Part shown: in pieces, positions 24,817 through 32,955 of the stretch
Layout of the letters: every line of letters begins with the position of its first letter
Position numbering within the stretch: position 1 is the stretch's first letter
Assembly (NCBI GenBank): GCA_031275085.1
Contig: JAISPG010000058.1
Coordinates: 1-42,412, forward strand
Direction: 5' to 3'
DNA from: Bacteroidales bacterium
GTDB lineage: Bacteria > Bacteroidota > Bacteroidia > Bacteroidales > ML635J-15
DNA: 42,412 nt
Notes under the pieces: model-generated
What the model saw: the letters and a program-made list of their open reading frames with translations, nothing else
Databases searched by the model: none
What the model was told of the DNA's origin: nothing
Program-made: the position numbers and the translations under genes

Positions 24817-26781
24817 TCATTTTTTTATCATTTTTCTATTAATAATATTCCCGTCCTGTGTAATTATTTTAATTACATAAACACCTGCTGTCAGGTCTTT
24901 AACAAAAATCATATTTTGTTCATTATTTATCTGTTTATGCAATACTCCATTTATATCATAAATATTTATTTGTTCTATTTCTACAGGAAATTCAATATAT
25001 AAAATATCGGTTACCGGATTAGGATATAACTTTAACTTGTCGGAATTTAATGTATTTACCGAATTATAAAAACTCTGATAAGCTCCCAAATCTATATAGT
25101 CGTCAACAAAACGCGGATTTCCATCAATATCTGTTGTTATACCGGACAAATCGGGAACTGAAGCATCATCATAGTACGTAATACTACCTGCTTTTAAACA
25201 GGGACTCTCATCCAAAAGACGGTAATTGCCATTGGCCGCATCTACAAACAAAGGATCGGAATTTAATATTATGCCGTTACCAATATCTTCTCCGCCTACA
25301 AGACTGTATCTATAAACGGGAACACCTCCAACCAAATCTTCATTTTCAATATTATTTATACTTTCATCCAATAGCATATTTCCCCAGACAATACTGTTAC
25401 GGGTTACAGGTGAAGAACCAAAATTATATATGCCACCGCCTTTATCTGTTGACATATTAGCACTGACAGTAACATTAGTTAATACAGGGGAAGACATATT
25501 ATAGTTGGCTATGCCGCCGCCGCCGGGATCTGCCATATTTTCACTGATTATTACATTAGTAAGGACAGGAGAAGATCCATCGTTATAAATTCCGCCGCCT
25601 CCGCCGGAATCCAGTGCCATATTACCGGAAATGATAACATTTGTTAGTACAGGAGAGGATTGTTGCTTGTTAAAAATACCTCCGCCATATTGATATGCGA
25701 TATTGTCACTTATTACAACATCTGATAACACAGGAGATGATGAGTAAGTATTGTGTATTCCACCACCGTTACGACCCGCAGTATTATTGTTTATTGTTAC
25801 ATTAGTTAATTCAGGAGAAGAACTATTATTATTAAACATTCCGCCACCAAAAAGAATTGCTGTATTTCCGGTAATGGTAACATCTGTTAAAACAGGAGAA
25901 GAATAAGAATTATACATTCCGCCGGCACTTTCATTTGCAGTATTCCCATTTATTGTAACATTAGTCAATACTGAAGGAGGCAAATTCCAACTAGTGATAC
26001 TATAGTTATTTATGCCGCCTCCAAGACAAATTGCAGTATTTCCAGTAATGGTTATGTTTGTTAATGTAAGTGATGATAAACCAATAGCAATTCCTCCGCC
26101 ATTCAATGCCATATTACCACTAATAACCATATTTTTCAGATCAGAAGAAGATTGATCGCAATTAATTCCGCCACCGCGAGTTGAAGAATTTTTGCTAATA
26201 ATTAAATTTGTTAATTCTGGAGAAGAATTTTTAACACATATTCCGCCGCCAACAGTTGTAGGTACACCATTTACATAATTAGTATTGTATTCAGATACAT
26301 AAGAATTCCCACCTGTAATTGTAAAACCATCCAGGCAGGCATTTCCAACATCACCAGTAGAAACAACCACATGATAACAATTATCAATACTATCTCCTTC
26401 AATACCAATATCACCACTTAGTATGGTCAGGTTGCTTTCCCAGTTACGTTGTTCTACAGTAGCTTCGTTACCTGAAAAACCACCATAGACCTGTACATCT
26501 GCTTTCATTACAAATGTCATATCACGGTCGGTAGTAGGATTACCATCGTCATCTGCCTCTGCCAGTTTCTTTGAAGGCTTATAAGTTCCTGCTGCCACCC
26601 AGACCCGGTCTCCGGCTACAGACGAATCCAAAGCTGCCTGTAAAGTAGCAAAAGCTGTATTCCATGTAGTACCGGTATTGCTGTCGCTTCCGCTACCGGC
26701 ATTCACATAACGGGTAGTCTGCGAAAAGGTTACGATCGTAATGAACAGCATAAAACTTAACAGTAATGTAAACTTTTTCAT
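24817..26781 (-). CDS. T9SS-secreted beta-helix protein, upstream copy of a tandem pair
   Basis: 654 residues from the ATG at 26779-26781, chosen over one four codons earlier because the signal peptide M-K-K-F-T-L-L-L-S-F-M-L then aligns with the paralogue. Same layout as its neighbour: cap domain, about eleven G-G-G-turn coils (one with A-G-G instead), and a T9SS type A sorting domain (L-K-L-Y-P-N-P-V-T-D-I-L-Y, ending R-K-M-I-K-K). It probably shares the promoter box at 26841-26848 with the downstream copy. Passenger function unknown; a cell-surface adhesin or polysaccharide-binding role is the usual guess for such helices. Confidence 0.9.
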   Translation of the reverse strand: MKKFTLLLSFMLFITIVTFSQTTRYVNAGSGSDSNTGTTWNTAFATLQAALDSSVAGDRVWVAAGTYKPSKKLAEADDDGNPTTDRDMTFVMKADVQVYGGFSGNEATVEQRNWESNLTILSGDIGIEGDSIDNCYHVVVSTGDVGNACLDGFTITGGNSYVSEYNTNYVNGVPTTVGGGICVKNSSPELTNLIISKNSSTRGGGINCDQSSSDLKNMVISGNMALNGGGIAIGLSSLTLTNITITGNTAICLGGGINNYSITSWNLPPSVLTNVTINGNTANESAGGMYNSYSSPVLTDVTITGNTAILFGGGMFNNNSSSPELTNVTINNNTAGRNGGGIHNTYSSSPVLSDVVISDNIAYQYGGGIFNKQQSSPVLTNVIISGNMALDSGGGGGIYNDGSSPVLTNVIISENMADPGGGGIANYNMSSPVLTNVTVSANMSTDKGGGIYNFGSSPVTRNSIVWGNMLLDESINNIENEDLVGGVPVYRYSLVGGEDIGNGIILNSDPLFVDAANGNYRLLDESPCLKAGSITYYDDASVPDLSGITTDIDGNPRFVDDYIDLGAYQSFYNSVNTLNSDKLKLYPNPVTDILYIEFPVEIEQINIYDINGVLHKQINNEQNMIFVKDLTAGVYVIKIITQDGNIINRKMIKK

Positions 26782-26840
26782 ATATTCATTCATTATCAGG
26801 TTAGTAATGTTTAATAAAAGTTATTTTTGATCATATACTA

Positions 26841-26848
26841 CAAATATA
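26841..26848 (-). promoter_or_regulatory. -7 box of the beta-helix gene pair
   Basis: Minus-strand TATATTTG, about 60 bases before the chosen ATG at 26781; no clear -33 element. Confidence 0.4.
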
Positions 26849-27060
26849 TAATGATTTTCCTTTAAAAAAAATATTATAGGCCAAAACAGGATAATTATAT
26901 GAAAAAATATTTGCAAATAACTCTACAGTCATTATAAAAACAGTTATTGTCCATTTTTAGAAATATTATAAATTAAGATATATAAATTAATAAATAAGAT
27001 AAATATATGTTATTTTAAATTAATATTCATTATATTTTTATTATAAAAATAATTATAATA

Positions 27061-27091
27061 TTTGCAATTTAATATATTAATCTTACTTTTG
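27061..27091 (+). promoter_or_regulatory. Near-consensus Bacteroidota promoter of the 542-residue T9SS protein
   Basis: TTTG at 27061-27064, a 19-base spacer, and TACTTTTG at 27084-27091. Both boxes and the spacer equal the published Bacteroides-type consensus, the best match in this window. Leader about 22 bases. Confidence 0.7.
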
Positions 27092-27120
27092 AAAAAATTA
27101 TTAACAAAAAATTAAAAGTT

Positions 27121-28749
27121 ATGAAAAAAATTTACTTTTTGCTGAAAGTTGCATTTTGCACTTTTGTATTATTATCGGTACTGATATTTAACAGTTCCGG
27201 ACAATCCTTTATAGTTGAGGAAGAAGGTTCATTATTACAACGCCATCCATGTTATATGCGCGGATATGTAGTAGTTAACAATGTGCTCTATCCTGATCCG
27301 GATAAAATCATTATCACAATTACTGCAAATTATTACGGAGAAAACGACCAGCTTATTACCGATACCGTATACGTTACGGAACTGTCAGGTACAAATTATG
27401 TCAGGTTGCCCGAAGAATATTTCCTCAGCGATTCGGAAGGAGTAGGATATTCCATGAATATAGTTGCATATAACATGGGCGGAACAGTTATAGGTTACGA
27501 AGATATCATCCTGAACGAACCTCCCGGTATTCCGCATTATAACTCCAGCCACTCCTGGGGCTGCAACGGATATAACTATGCATGGAGGATAATATTCCAT
27601 AATAAAATGGATGATAACGGCAATACCACAGGCTCGGGATACCTTACCCTGAGTGGTCATGGACAAGAAGTGACTACCGGCACTTATAATTATTATATTC
27701 CTTATTATGTATATGTAACAATGGATGACTGGAATGCGCTTACCAATACACAGCAAAAATATGATGCTGTCGTTGGACGTCATGGATTAATTCATATGTA
27801 TGATTTTCAATATGGTGTACCACCAGACAATGATGGAACTGGAAAAGTAATAGAACTTAGTAATGTTAATTCCGGCGATGGACTTATAGGTTATTATGGT
27901 CAGATTGTTACCGGAAATACAGTTTTCGGGCTTCAGAAAATACATGGCGGATATCCGTTAGCCAGCTATAAAACTCCCATAATAGGACCTGTTTTTACCA
28001 ATACCGATCTTATGTATGCCATAGGGCTTATGAGTACTTATTCTCCCGGTTACGGAGTAAATTACCCCGAATTAGAGTGTGATTCATGGAACGGCAGTAT
28101 GCCTTCGGGACCGTCGGGTATCAATCAGAATTCCGGTAATTTTTTCAGGTGTATCGAATCTACCGACTGGACAAAACCATCTTACCAGGCGTTCAAAGAT
28201 TTAAGAAATTGTATGAAGAATAATTCTTCTCCGCGTGTAATATTAGGAAAGATCAATATGTACAGACTTATCGGAAAAGATTATAGTACCATTGACCCTG
28301 ACATACCGGACACAGGAATGGAGATACATATCGGTGAAAATTACAGTGTAAAAGAAATCATGAATACAAAGTCTGTAAAGTACCCTGCCGGCTTATATTC
28401 AGTAAGGCTCACATTTGACGACGGATCGGTAGTATATACCCCTATTGAGTTTTCAAATGGAATAAATTTCGATAATGTTATTTCTGACTATATTGAAGCT
28501 GATCTTTATCCAAATCCTATTACCTCAGATGTTTTTTATATTGATTTTGAGTCTCAGATAGACGGCAAAATAAATGCAATTTACAGTATATATAATGAAT
28601 CCGGAAAATTAATATACAACAAAAACATTTCTATTCCAAATGGAAATTATACAATGAGCATAGAGGATGCCGATCTTGTTAAAAACAAAATGTATATTCA
28701 TGTTATTGAATTTGAAGACAATTCAAAAATATCAATAAGTTCGATTTAA
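27121..28749 (+). CDS. T9SS-secreted protein of unknown function
   Basis: 542 residues: signal peptide (M-K-K-I-Y-F-L-L-K-V-A-F, cut near S-S-G-Q), an N-terminal beta-sandwich-like part (about 30-145), a middle part rich in Tyr, Gly, Asn and Trp with several Cys (about 150-390; S-H-S-W-G-C-N-G-Y-N-Y-A-W, G-Y-L-T-L-S-G-H-G-Q), and a C-terminal T9SS type A-like domain (D-L-Y-P-N-P-I-T at about 461-468, M-Y-I-H-V-I-E-F near the end). I recognise no enzyme motif. It has its own near-consensus promoter and a 16-base-pair hairpin after the stop, so it is a single-gene unit, divergent from the beta-helix pair. It is also slightly less AT-rich than its flanks. Confidence 0.8.
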   Translation: MKKIYFLLKVAFCTFVLLSVLIFNSSGQSFIVEEEGSLLQRHPCYMRGYVVVNNVLYPDPDKIIITITANYYGENDQLITDTVYVTELSGTNYVRLPEEYFLSDSEGVGYSMNIVAYNMGGTVIGYEDIILNEPPGIPHYNSSHSWGCNGYNYAWRIIFHNKMDDNGNTTGSGYLTLSGHGQEVTTGTYNYYIPYYVYVTMDDWNALTNTQQKYDAVVGRHGLIHMYDFQYGVPPDNDGTGKVIELSNVNSGDGLIGYYGQIVTGNTVFGLQKIHGGYPLASYKTPIIGPVFTNTDLMYAIGLMSTYSPGYGVNYPELECDSWNGSMPSGPSGINQNSGNFFRCIESTDWTKPSYQAFKDLRNCMKNNSSPRVILGKINMYRLIGKDYSTIDPDIPDTGMEIHIGENYSVKEIMNTKSVKYPAGLYSVRLTFDDGSVVYTPIEFSNGINFDNVISDYIEADLYPNPITSDVFYIDFESQIDGKINAIYSIYNESGKLIYNKNISIPNGNYTMSIEDADLVKNKMYIHVIEFEDNSKISISSI

Positions 28750-28761
28750 TATAAAAATGCT

Positions 28762-28800
28762 GAAACCGCATGGTATTCATTTGAAATACCATGCGGTTTC
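28762..28800 (+). terminator. Strong hairpin after the T9SS cargo gene
   Basis: A perfect 16-base stem: 28762-28777 pairs with 28785-28800 around a 7-base loop. The T tract behind it is weak and interrupted, so it may also protect the mRNA end. Confidence 0.7.
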
Positions 28801-28897
28801 GTAATAAATATTTTTACTGCAAAATAATCTGTATTATTTAGTAGAATAATATTACACGAATATATAAAATTAATAAAAAAATCTGCAAAAAACCTCT

Positions 28898-29422
28898 TTA
28901 ATATAACAAAAAACCGGCAATTCCTGCACCAATAATAAGTAAAATCGGATGTGCCTTAAATTTTACAGATAATATCAAAGCTGCAATAAAAAGAATAACA
29001 CTTTTATAATCAATAAAATTCTGAGAATTCATCAATAGTAAGGCTGCCGCTCCTATCAGTCCTATTACAGTCGGTCTGAGGCCCTGTAAGGCAAATTCAA
29101 GGTATTTATTTCCTTCAAGAATAACTAAAAACCTGCAAACAGTGATCATTATTATAAATGAGGGTAATATAACCGCAAAAGTGGCAACCGCTGCTCCCCA
29201 TACGCTACCTGTAGCTGCATACCCCACATAAGTGGCACTGTTTATTCCTATTGGTCCGGGAGTCATCTGTGAAATTGCAATAATATCGGTAAGTTCGCTT
29301 TGTGTTATCCACTCATTCGACAATATTTCATGTTGTATAAGTGATATAATGGCATATCCGCCTCCAAACCCGAAAAGTCCTATTTTAAAGAATGATATGA
29401 ATAGTTGTAAATATAATTCCAT
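28898..29422 (-). CDS. Chromate-transporter family (CHR) half protein, second of a pair
   Basis: 174 residues from the ATG at 29420-29422; the longer open frame upstream reads through the neighbour gene and was rejected. It starts with the CHR signature helix F-F-K-I-G-L-F-G-F-G-G-G-Y-A and has S-Q-M-T-P-G-P-I-G-I-N, typical of the domain, plus about five hydrophobic segments. Short-chain CHR proteins work as pairs with opposite topology, and its partner ends two bases upstream. The family carries chromate out in known cases; in anaerobes the natural anion may differ. Confidence 0.88.
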   Translation of the reverse strand: MELYLQLFISFFKIGLFGFGGGYAIISLIQHEILSNEWITQSELTDIIAISQMTPGPIGINSATYVGYAATGSVWGAAVATFAVILPSFIIMITVCRFLVILEGNKYLEFALQGLRPTVIGLIGAAALLLMNSQNFIDYKSVILFIAALILSVKFKAHPILLIIGAGIAGFLLY

Positions 29423-29424
29423 AA

Positions 29425-29976
29425 TTATATATTTTTCTTTTTTCTGGTTCTTATTAGTCCAAATAAAATTCCTCCTGTTATCGCCAGGACTATAAATATT
29501 ACGGGAGATGCTCCGGTAAGCCATATTATTAAAGCAACCCCGACCGGTATTATTACAGTTTTCCAATTAATACCGGCTGCTTTCGACATATTCCATAAAG
29601 GTGTAACAATAAGTGCTACTACTACTGGTCTTATCCCTTTGAAAACCCGGTTTACAATTTCATTATCCTTTATATCGGTAAAAACCATTGCAACCAGCAA
29701 TATTATAATAAACGAAGGAAGTGCACATCCTAAAGTAGTTACTATACTGCCTTTTAATCCTTTAAGTTTATAACCTACGAAAATAGCTGTGTTTACTGCC
29801 ATAACACCCGGAGCTGATTGTGCAACGGCTAATGTGTCAATAAAATCTTTTTCACTGAGCCATCGTTTTTTTTCAACAACTTCTTTCTGTATCAAAGGGA
29901 TCATAGAATATCCCCCACCTAACGTAAAAGCTCCGATACGAAAAAAAACGGAGAACATTTGCCAATATTTTTTCAT
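29425..29976 (-). CDS. Chromate-transporter family (CHR) half protein, first of a pair
   Basis: 183 residues. It opens M-K-K-Y-W-Q-M-F-S-V-F-F-R-I-G-A-F-T-L-G-G-G-Y, with the CHR motif, followed by A-Q-S-A-P-G-V-M-A-V-N and about five membrane segments; the C-terminus is basic (R-T-R-K-K-K). Start codon overlaps the ttcA stop by four bases (ATGA on the minus strand), so it is coupled to ttcA, and its stop is two bases before the second CHR gene. The pair should form one two-chain transporter in the inner membrane. Confidence 0.88.
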   Translation of the reverse strand: MKKYWQMFSVFFRIGAFTLGGGYSMIPLIQKEVVEKKRWLSEKDFIDTLAVAQSAPGVMAVNTAIFVGYKLKGLKGSIVTTLGCALPSFIIILLVAMVFTDIKDNEIVNRVFKGIRPVVVALIVTPLWNMSKAAGINWKTVIIPVGVALIIWLTGASPVIFIVLAITGGILFGLIRTRKKKNI

Positions 29977-30776
29977 TTGGATTCTTCTTTATTTTTAGTG
30001 TATTCAAAAGGTATTACAGGATCTTTTCCATGTTCGACAGGCAAATACTCCACAAATATTTTCTGCATAGATTTAAATATACTTTTACGTGCAGGTTTAA
30101 ACCGTTTTTCCATTTCCCTGATAATTTCTCCTGCCTGCGTTCTTTTTGTTTTATCCTCATAAGGACATACTTCTTTTTCGGAAGGAAATCCCATTGTAAC
30201 AGCGAATTTACGTATTTCCTGATTGGTAAGTAATATCAACGGGCGTATAAGGTCAATCCTTCCATTGAACATTTTTAAGGTTGCAGGCATAGAACTTATA
30301 CTTCCATGGTAACACATATTTATTATTAAGGTCTCTATAGCATCGTCGAGATGATGTCCTAAAGCCAGTTTATTACAGTTATATATTTTTGTAAGTTCAA
30401 ATAATCTTTTTCTCCTGTGCCACGAACAAACAAAACAATGTGATTTACCCGGATCTTTTTCAAAATCAACTGTTATTTTTTCCACAACAAAGTCAATATC
30501 ATATTCTTTGCAAAAACCGGCAATATACTCCTGATCAATAGAATAAGGTACATTTTCCACATCAATATGCACTGCCACTATATCATATTTTATATTACTG
30601 AACCTTCTGCGTGTTGCCAGAACAGATAATAATGTCATTGAATCTTTTCCTCCGCTGACACCTATCATAATACGGTCTCCTTCATGAATAAGATCGTATT
30701 CTTTTATGGCTTTTCCAATTTTTGAGTGTGTTTTCTGAATAGTTCTTTTACCGGAATTATCTTGTTGTTTTTCCAT
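29973..30776 (-). CDS. ttcA: tRNA 2-thiocytidine biosynthesis protein TtcA
   Basis: ATP-dependent sulfur transfer to C32 of some tRNAs, using a [4Fe-4S] cluster. 267 residues with the PP-loop S-G-G-K-D-S at 41-46, the C-x-x-C pair Cys114/Cys117 in C-F-V-C-S-W-H-R-R, the segment G-H-H-L-D-D-A-I-E-T at 140-149, and the third cluster Cys204 in E-V-C-P-Y. These match TtcA rather than TilS or MnmA. It is the first gene of a ttcA-chrA-chrA operon; a -7 box lies at 30820-30827. Nothing obvious links thiolation to the transporter; the coupling may be only shared expression. Confidence 0.9.
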   Translation of the reverse strand: MEKQQDNSGKRTIQKTHSKIGKAIKEYDLIHEGDRIMIGVSGGKDSMTLLSVLATRRRFSNIKYDIVAVHIDVENVPYSIDQEYIAGFCKEYDIDFVVEKITVDFEKDPGKSHCFVCSWHRRKRLFELTKIYNCNKLALGHHLDDAIETLIINMCYHGSISSMPATLKMFNGRIDLIRPLILLTNQEIRKFAVTMGFPSEKEVCPYEDKTKRTQAGEIIREMEKRFKPARKSIFKSMQKIFVEYLPVEHGKDPVIPFEYTKNKEESK

Positions 30777-30819
30777 TTTAATTATATTAACAGGAACCAG
30801 TAATAGAAGTTCCGGATTA

Positions 30820-30827
30820 CAAAAATA
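30820..30827 (-). promoter_or_regulatory. -7 box upstream of ttcA
   Basis: Minus-strand TATTTTTG, about 43 bases before the ttcA ATG. -33 element unclear. Confidence 0.4.
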
Positions 30828-31031
30828 TTAAATTTATCATTGATAATAAATAATTTTAAATTTTACATACGCCGAAAAAATAGTTATTTGTTTTGTAAAC
30901 AATTATTTTTTTGTGGAATATCTATTGGAACGTTATCGTAATCTACTGATATTAAGATCATTTATAGTTATAAAAATTTATATTTTATTTAAGATTATTG
31001 TTTAAATTCGCCCAAAATTTATGTATATTTT

Positions 31032-32504
31032 ATGAATAGTGTATTAATTCTATTATGTAGTTTAAATGACTGGAAACCATATTATGAAACCAATAGTATT
31101 TTATCTGTTTCCGAGTATTTAAAAAATAAATCATTTGGAAACGAATCAAAACTAGTAATAAATTTAAGTAACGACCTTAGTTATAATTCGGAAGGATACT
31201 ATTGTTCTCTGCTTGCCCAGGCAAGGGGACATAAAATTATTCCCGGGATTGAGACAATAAACAAACTTGAATCAGGTGCAGGAGTGAGAATGGATCGTAG
31301 TTTACAAAAATTATGTTATCAATATATTCAAAAAAATAATATAACAGACGAAATATGGTATCTGAATATTTACTTCGGTACATGTAAAGAAAAAGGTCTG
31401 GAAAAAATTGCACGGTTTATTTTCGACAATTATCCATGTCCCCTGTTAAAAGTTGGTTTTAATAATAAATCACGCAACCAGATAGAAACGGTTCAACTAC
31501 TTTCTCTAAAACAATTAAATAACGAAGAACAGGATTATTTTGCAAATGCTCTTGATAATTTTAACAAAAAAGTCTGGAGAACTCCCAGATCTCCAAAAAC
31601 ATCACGATATAGTTTAGCAATTTTATATAATCCTGAAGAAAAATTTCCTCCGAGTAATAAAAGAGCTTTGAATAAATTCCTGGAAATTTCCAAAAAAATG
31701 AATATATATGCCGAACTTATTACCGAAGAAGATGTAACCAGATTAATGGAATTTGATGCGTTATTTATCCGCTCTACTACAGCATTGCACCATATTACTT
31801 TCGATCTGTCGCAAAAAGCGATGTTAAACGATATGGTCGTTATTGACGATCCTATGTCAATCATAAGATGTACAAACAAAGTTTATCTGAACGAATTACT
31901 TGTAAAAGAAAAAATTCCTGCACCAAAATCAGTTTTAATTTTCAAATCAAATACAAATTCATTTAATGAAATCGGTGATCAACTCGGGATCCCATTTATT
32001 TTAAAAATTCCTGACGGTTCATTTTCCCATGGAATAAAAAAAATAACCACTGAAGATGAATTAAATATAACCCTGAATGAATTATTTGAAAAATCTGCCA
32101 TTCTGTTGGCTCAGGAATTTATTCCTACAGAATTCGACTGGAGAATCGGAATTTTAAACGGAGAACCTCTTTATGCATGTAAATATTTCATGGCTAAAGG
32201 TCACTGGCAAATTTATTACCATTCAATTACAGGTAAAAGCAGTTGCGGAATGGTCGAAACAGTACCTATATATAAAGTTCCTAAGAATATCCTGAAAACT
32301 GCAATAAAAGCAACTTCGTTTATTGGTAAAGGATTATACGGTGTAGACCTTAAAATGGTTGGTGAAAAGGCAATAGTTATTGAAATAAATGATAATCCTA
32401 ATATTGATTATGAAATTGAAGATGCTATATTAGGAGATGAGCTATATTACAGGATACTGAATTATTTTGTAAGGGCTTTGGAATTAAAACATCATTTAAC
32501 ATGA
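31032..32504 (+). CDS. RimK-like ATP-grasp ligase with N-terminal RLAN domain
   Basis: 490 residues. The N-terminal half (about 1-185) has the conserved pattern of the RLAN domain (L-V-I-N-L-S-N-D-L-S-Y at 41-51, G-Y-Y-C-S-L-L-A-Q-A-R-G-H at 55-67), a domain of unknown role found almost only with RimK-type ATP-grasps. The ATP-grasp half (about 230-480) has the ATP Lys at about 325 in F-I-L-K-I-P-D-G, E-F-D-W-R-I-G-I at 367-374, Y-G-V-D-L-K at 436-441, and the metal site E-I-N-D-N-P-N at 451-457. Such enzymes join a carboxylate to an amine with ATP. It is coupled to the GNAT gene by ATGA. A four-codon ORF at 31021 ends over its ATG. The natural substrate is unknown; peptide-like product or protein tailing is inference. 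Confidence 0.88.
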   Translation: MNSVLILLCSLNDWKPYYETNSILSVSEYLKNKSFGNESKLVINLSNDLSYNSEGYYCSLLAQARGHKIIPGIETINKLESGAGVRMDRSLQKLCYQYIQKNNITDEIWYLNIYFGTCKEKGLEKIARFIFDNYPCPLLKVGFNNKSRNQIETVQLLSLKQLNNEEQDYFANALDNFNKKVWRTPRSPKTSRYSLAILYNPEEKFPPSNKRALNKFLEISKKMNIYAELITEEDVTRLMEFDALFIRSTTALHHITFDLSQKAMLNDMVVIDDPMSIIRCTNKVYLNELLVKEKIPAPKSVLIFKSNTNSFNEIGDQLGIPFILKIPDGSFSHGIKKITTEDELNITLNELFEKSAILLAQEFIPTEFDWRIGILNGEPLYACKYFMAKGHWQIYYHSITGKSSCGMVETVPIYKVPKNILKTAIKATSFIGKGLYGVDLKMVGEKAIVIEINDNPNIDYEIEDAILGDELYYRILNYFVRALELKHHLT

Positions 32505-32953
32505 TTGACAATTTCATTATAAAAAAAGCCAGTAATCGGGATTTAGACAGGATCATGGAAATTGAAAACATAAGTTTTGCTTCCGATGGTTTTTCTAAAA
32601 GACAATTTTCTTACTTAATTACAAAAGCAAAAGGTATTTTTTATACTCTAAAAATAAAAGGATTAATAGTTGCTTACATATCATTATTAACCAATTCAAA
32701 AACCAGTAATGTAAGAATATATTCCATAGCTGTTCACCCTGAAATGAGGGGTAAGAATTATGCAAAATCCCTTATTGAGAAATCAATAGAATATTCAAAA
32801 AACAATAAAAAGCAGACTTTAAGCCTTGAAGTAAGAACCGATAATCTTCCGGCAATTAATTTATATGAAAAATTTGGTTTTAAGACTATAAAAATAAAAC
32901 CCAATTATTATCATGATGGTACAGACGCTAATGTTATGATATTAGAAATATGA
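32501..32953 (+). CDS. GNAT-family N-acetyltransferase, RimI-like
   Basis: 150 residues of the GNAT fold. Motif A is I-A-V-H-P-E-M-R-G-K-N-Y-A at 76-88 (acetyl-CoA pyrophosphate loop R-G-K-N-Y-A at 83-88), with L-E-V-R-T-D-N-L-P-A-I-N-L-Y-E-K-F-G-F later, the RimI-type motif B. RimI acetylates the N-terminus of ribosomal protein S18, but this one overlaps the RLAN/ATP-grasp gene by four bases (ATGA) and belongs to the RLAN-ATP-grasp-GNAT association reported for these ligases, so it more likely acetylates the ligase's substrate or product. It converges on argS with two bases between. Confidence 0.85.
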   Translation: MIDNFIIKKASNRDLDRIMEIENISFASDGFSKRQFSYLITKAKGIFYTLKIKGLIVAYISLLTNSKTSNVRIYSIAVHPEMRGKNYAKSLIEKSIEYSKNNKKQTLSLEVRTDNLPAINLYEKFGFKTIKIKPNYYHDGTDANVMILEI

Positions 32954-32955
32954 TA

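Larger units (their letters stand above)
22841..26781 (-). repeat. Tandem gene duplication (two beta-helix genes)
   Basis: 22841-24793 and 24817-26781 match along their whole length at the DNA level, with long near-identical stretches at both ends (cap, last coils, sorting domain) and more differences in coils 4 to 7. The two copies keep the same number of coils. Confidence 0.9.
26794..27120. other. Divergent promoter region between T9SS genes
   Basis: Very AT-rich, no gene. It holds the leftward -7 box at 26841-26848, the rightward promoter at 27061-27091, and a perfect 12-base palindrome TATTTGCAAATA at 26908-26919 between them, which could be a regulator site but may be chance. Confidence 0.5.

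Noticed and set aside
27385..27783. 132-codon antisense open frame inside the T9SS cargo gene
   Set aside because: Shadow of the real gene on the plus strand; no promoter, no signal, no protein-family feel.
29423..29566. 48-residue N-terminal extension of the second CHR gene
   Set aside because: It reads through the 3' part of the first CHR gene in another frame; the CHR fold begins at the ATG at 29420-29422.
31021..31035. Four-codon leader ORF ending over the ATG of the RLAN/ATP-grasp gene
   Set aside because: Short enough to arise by chance and without regulatory residues; not listed as a gene.
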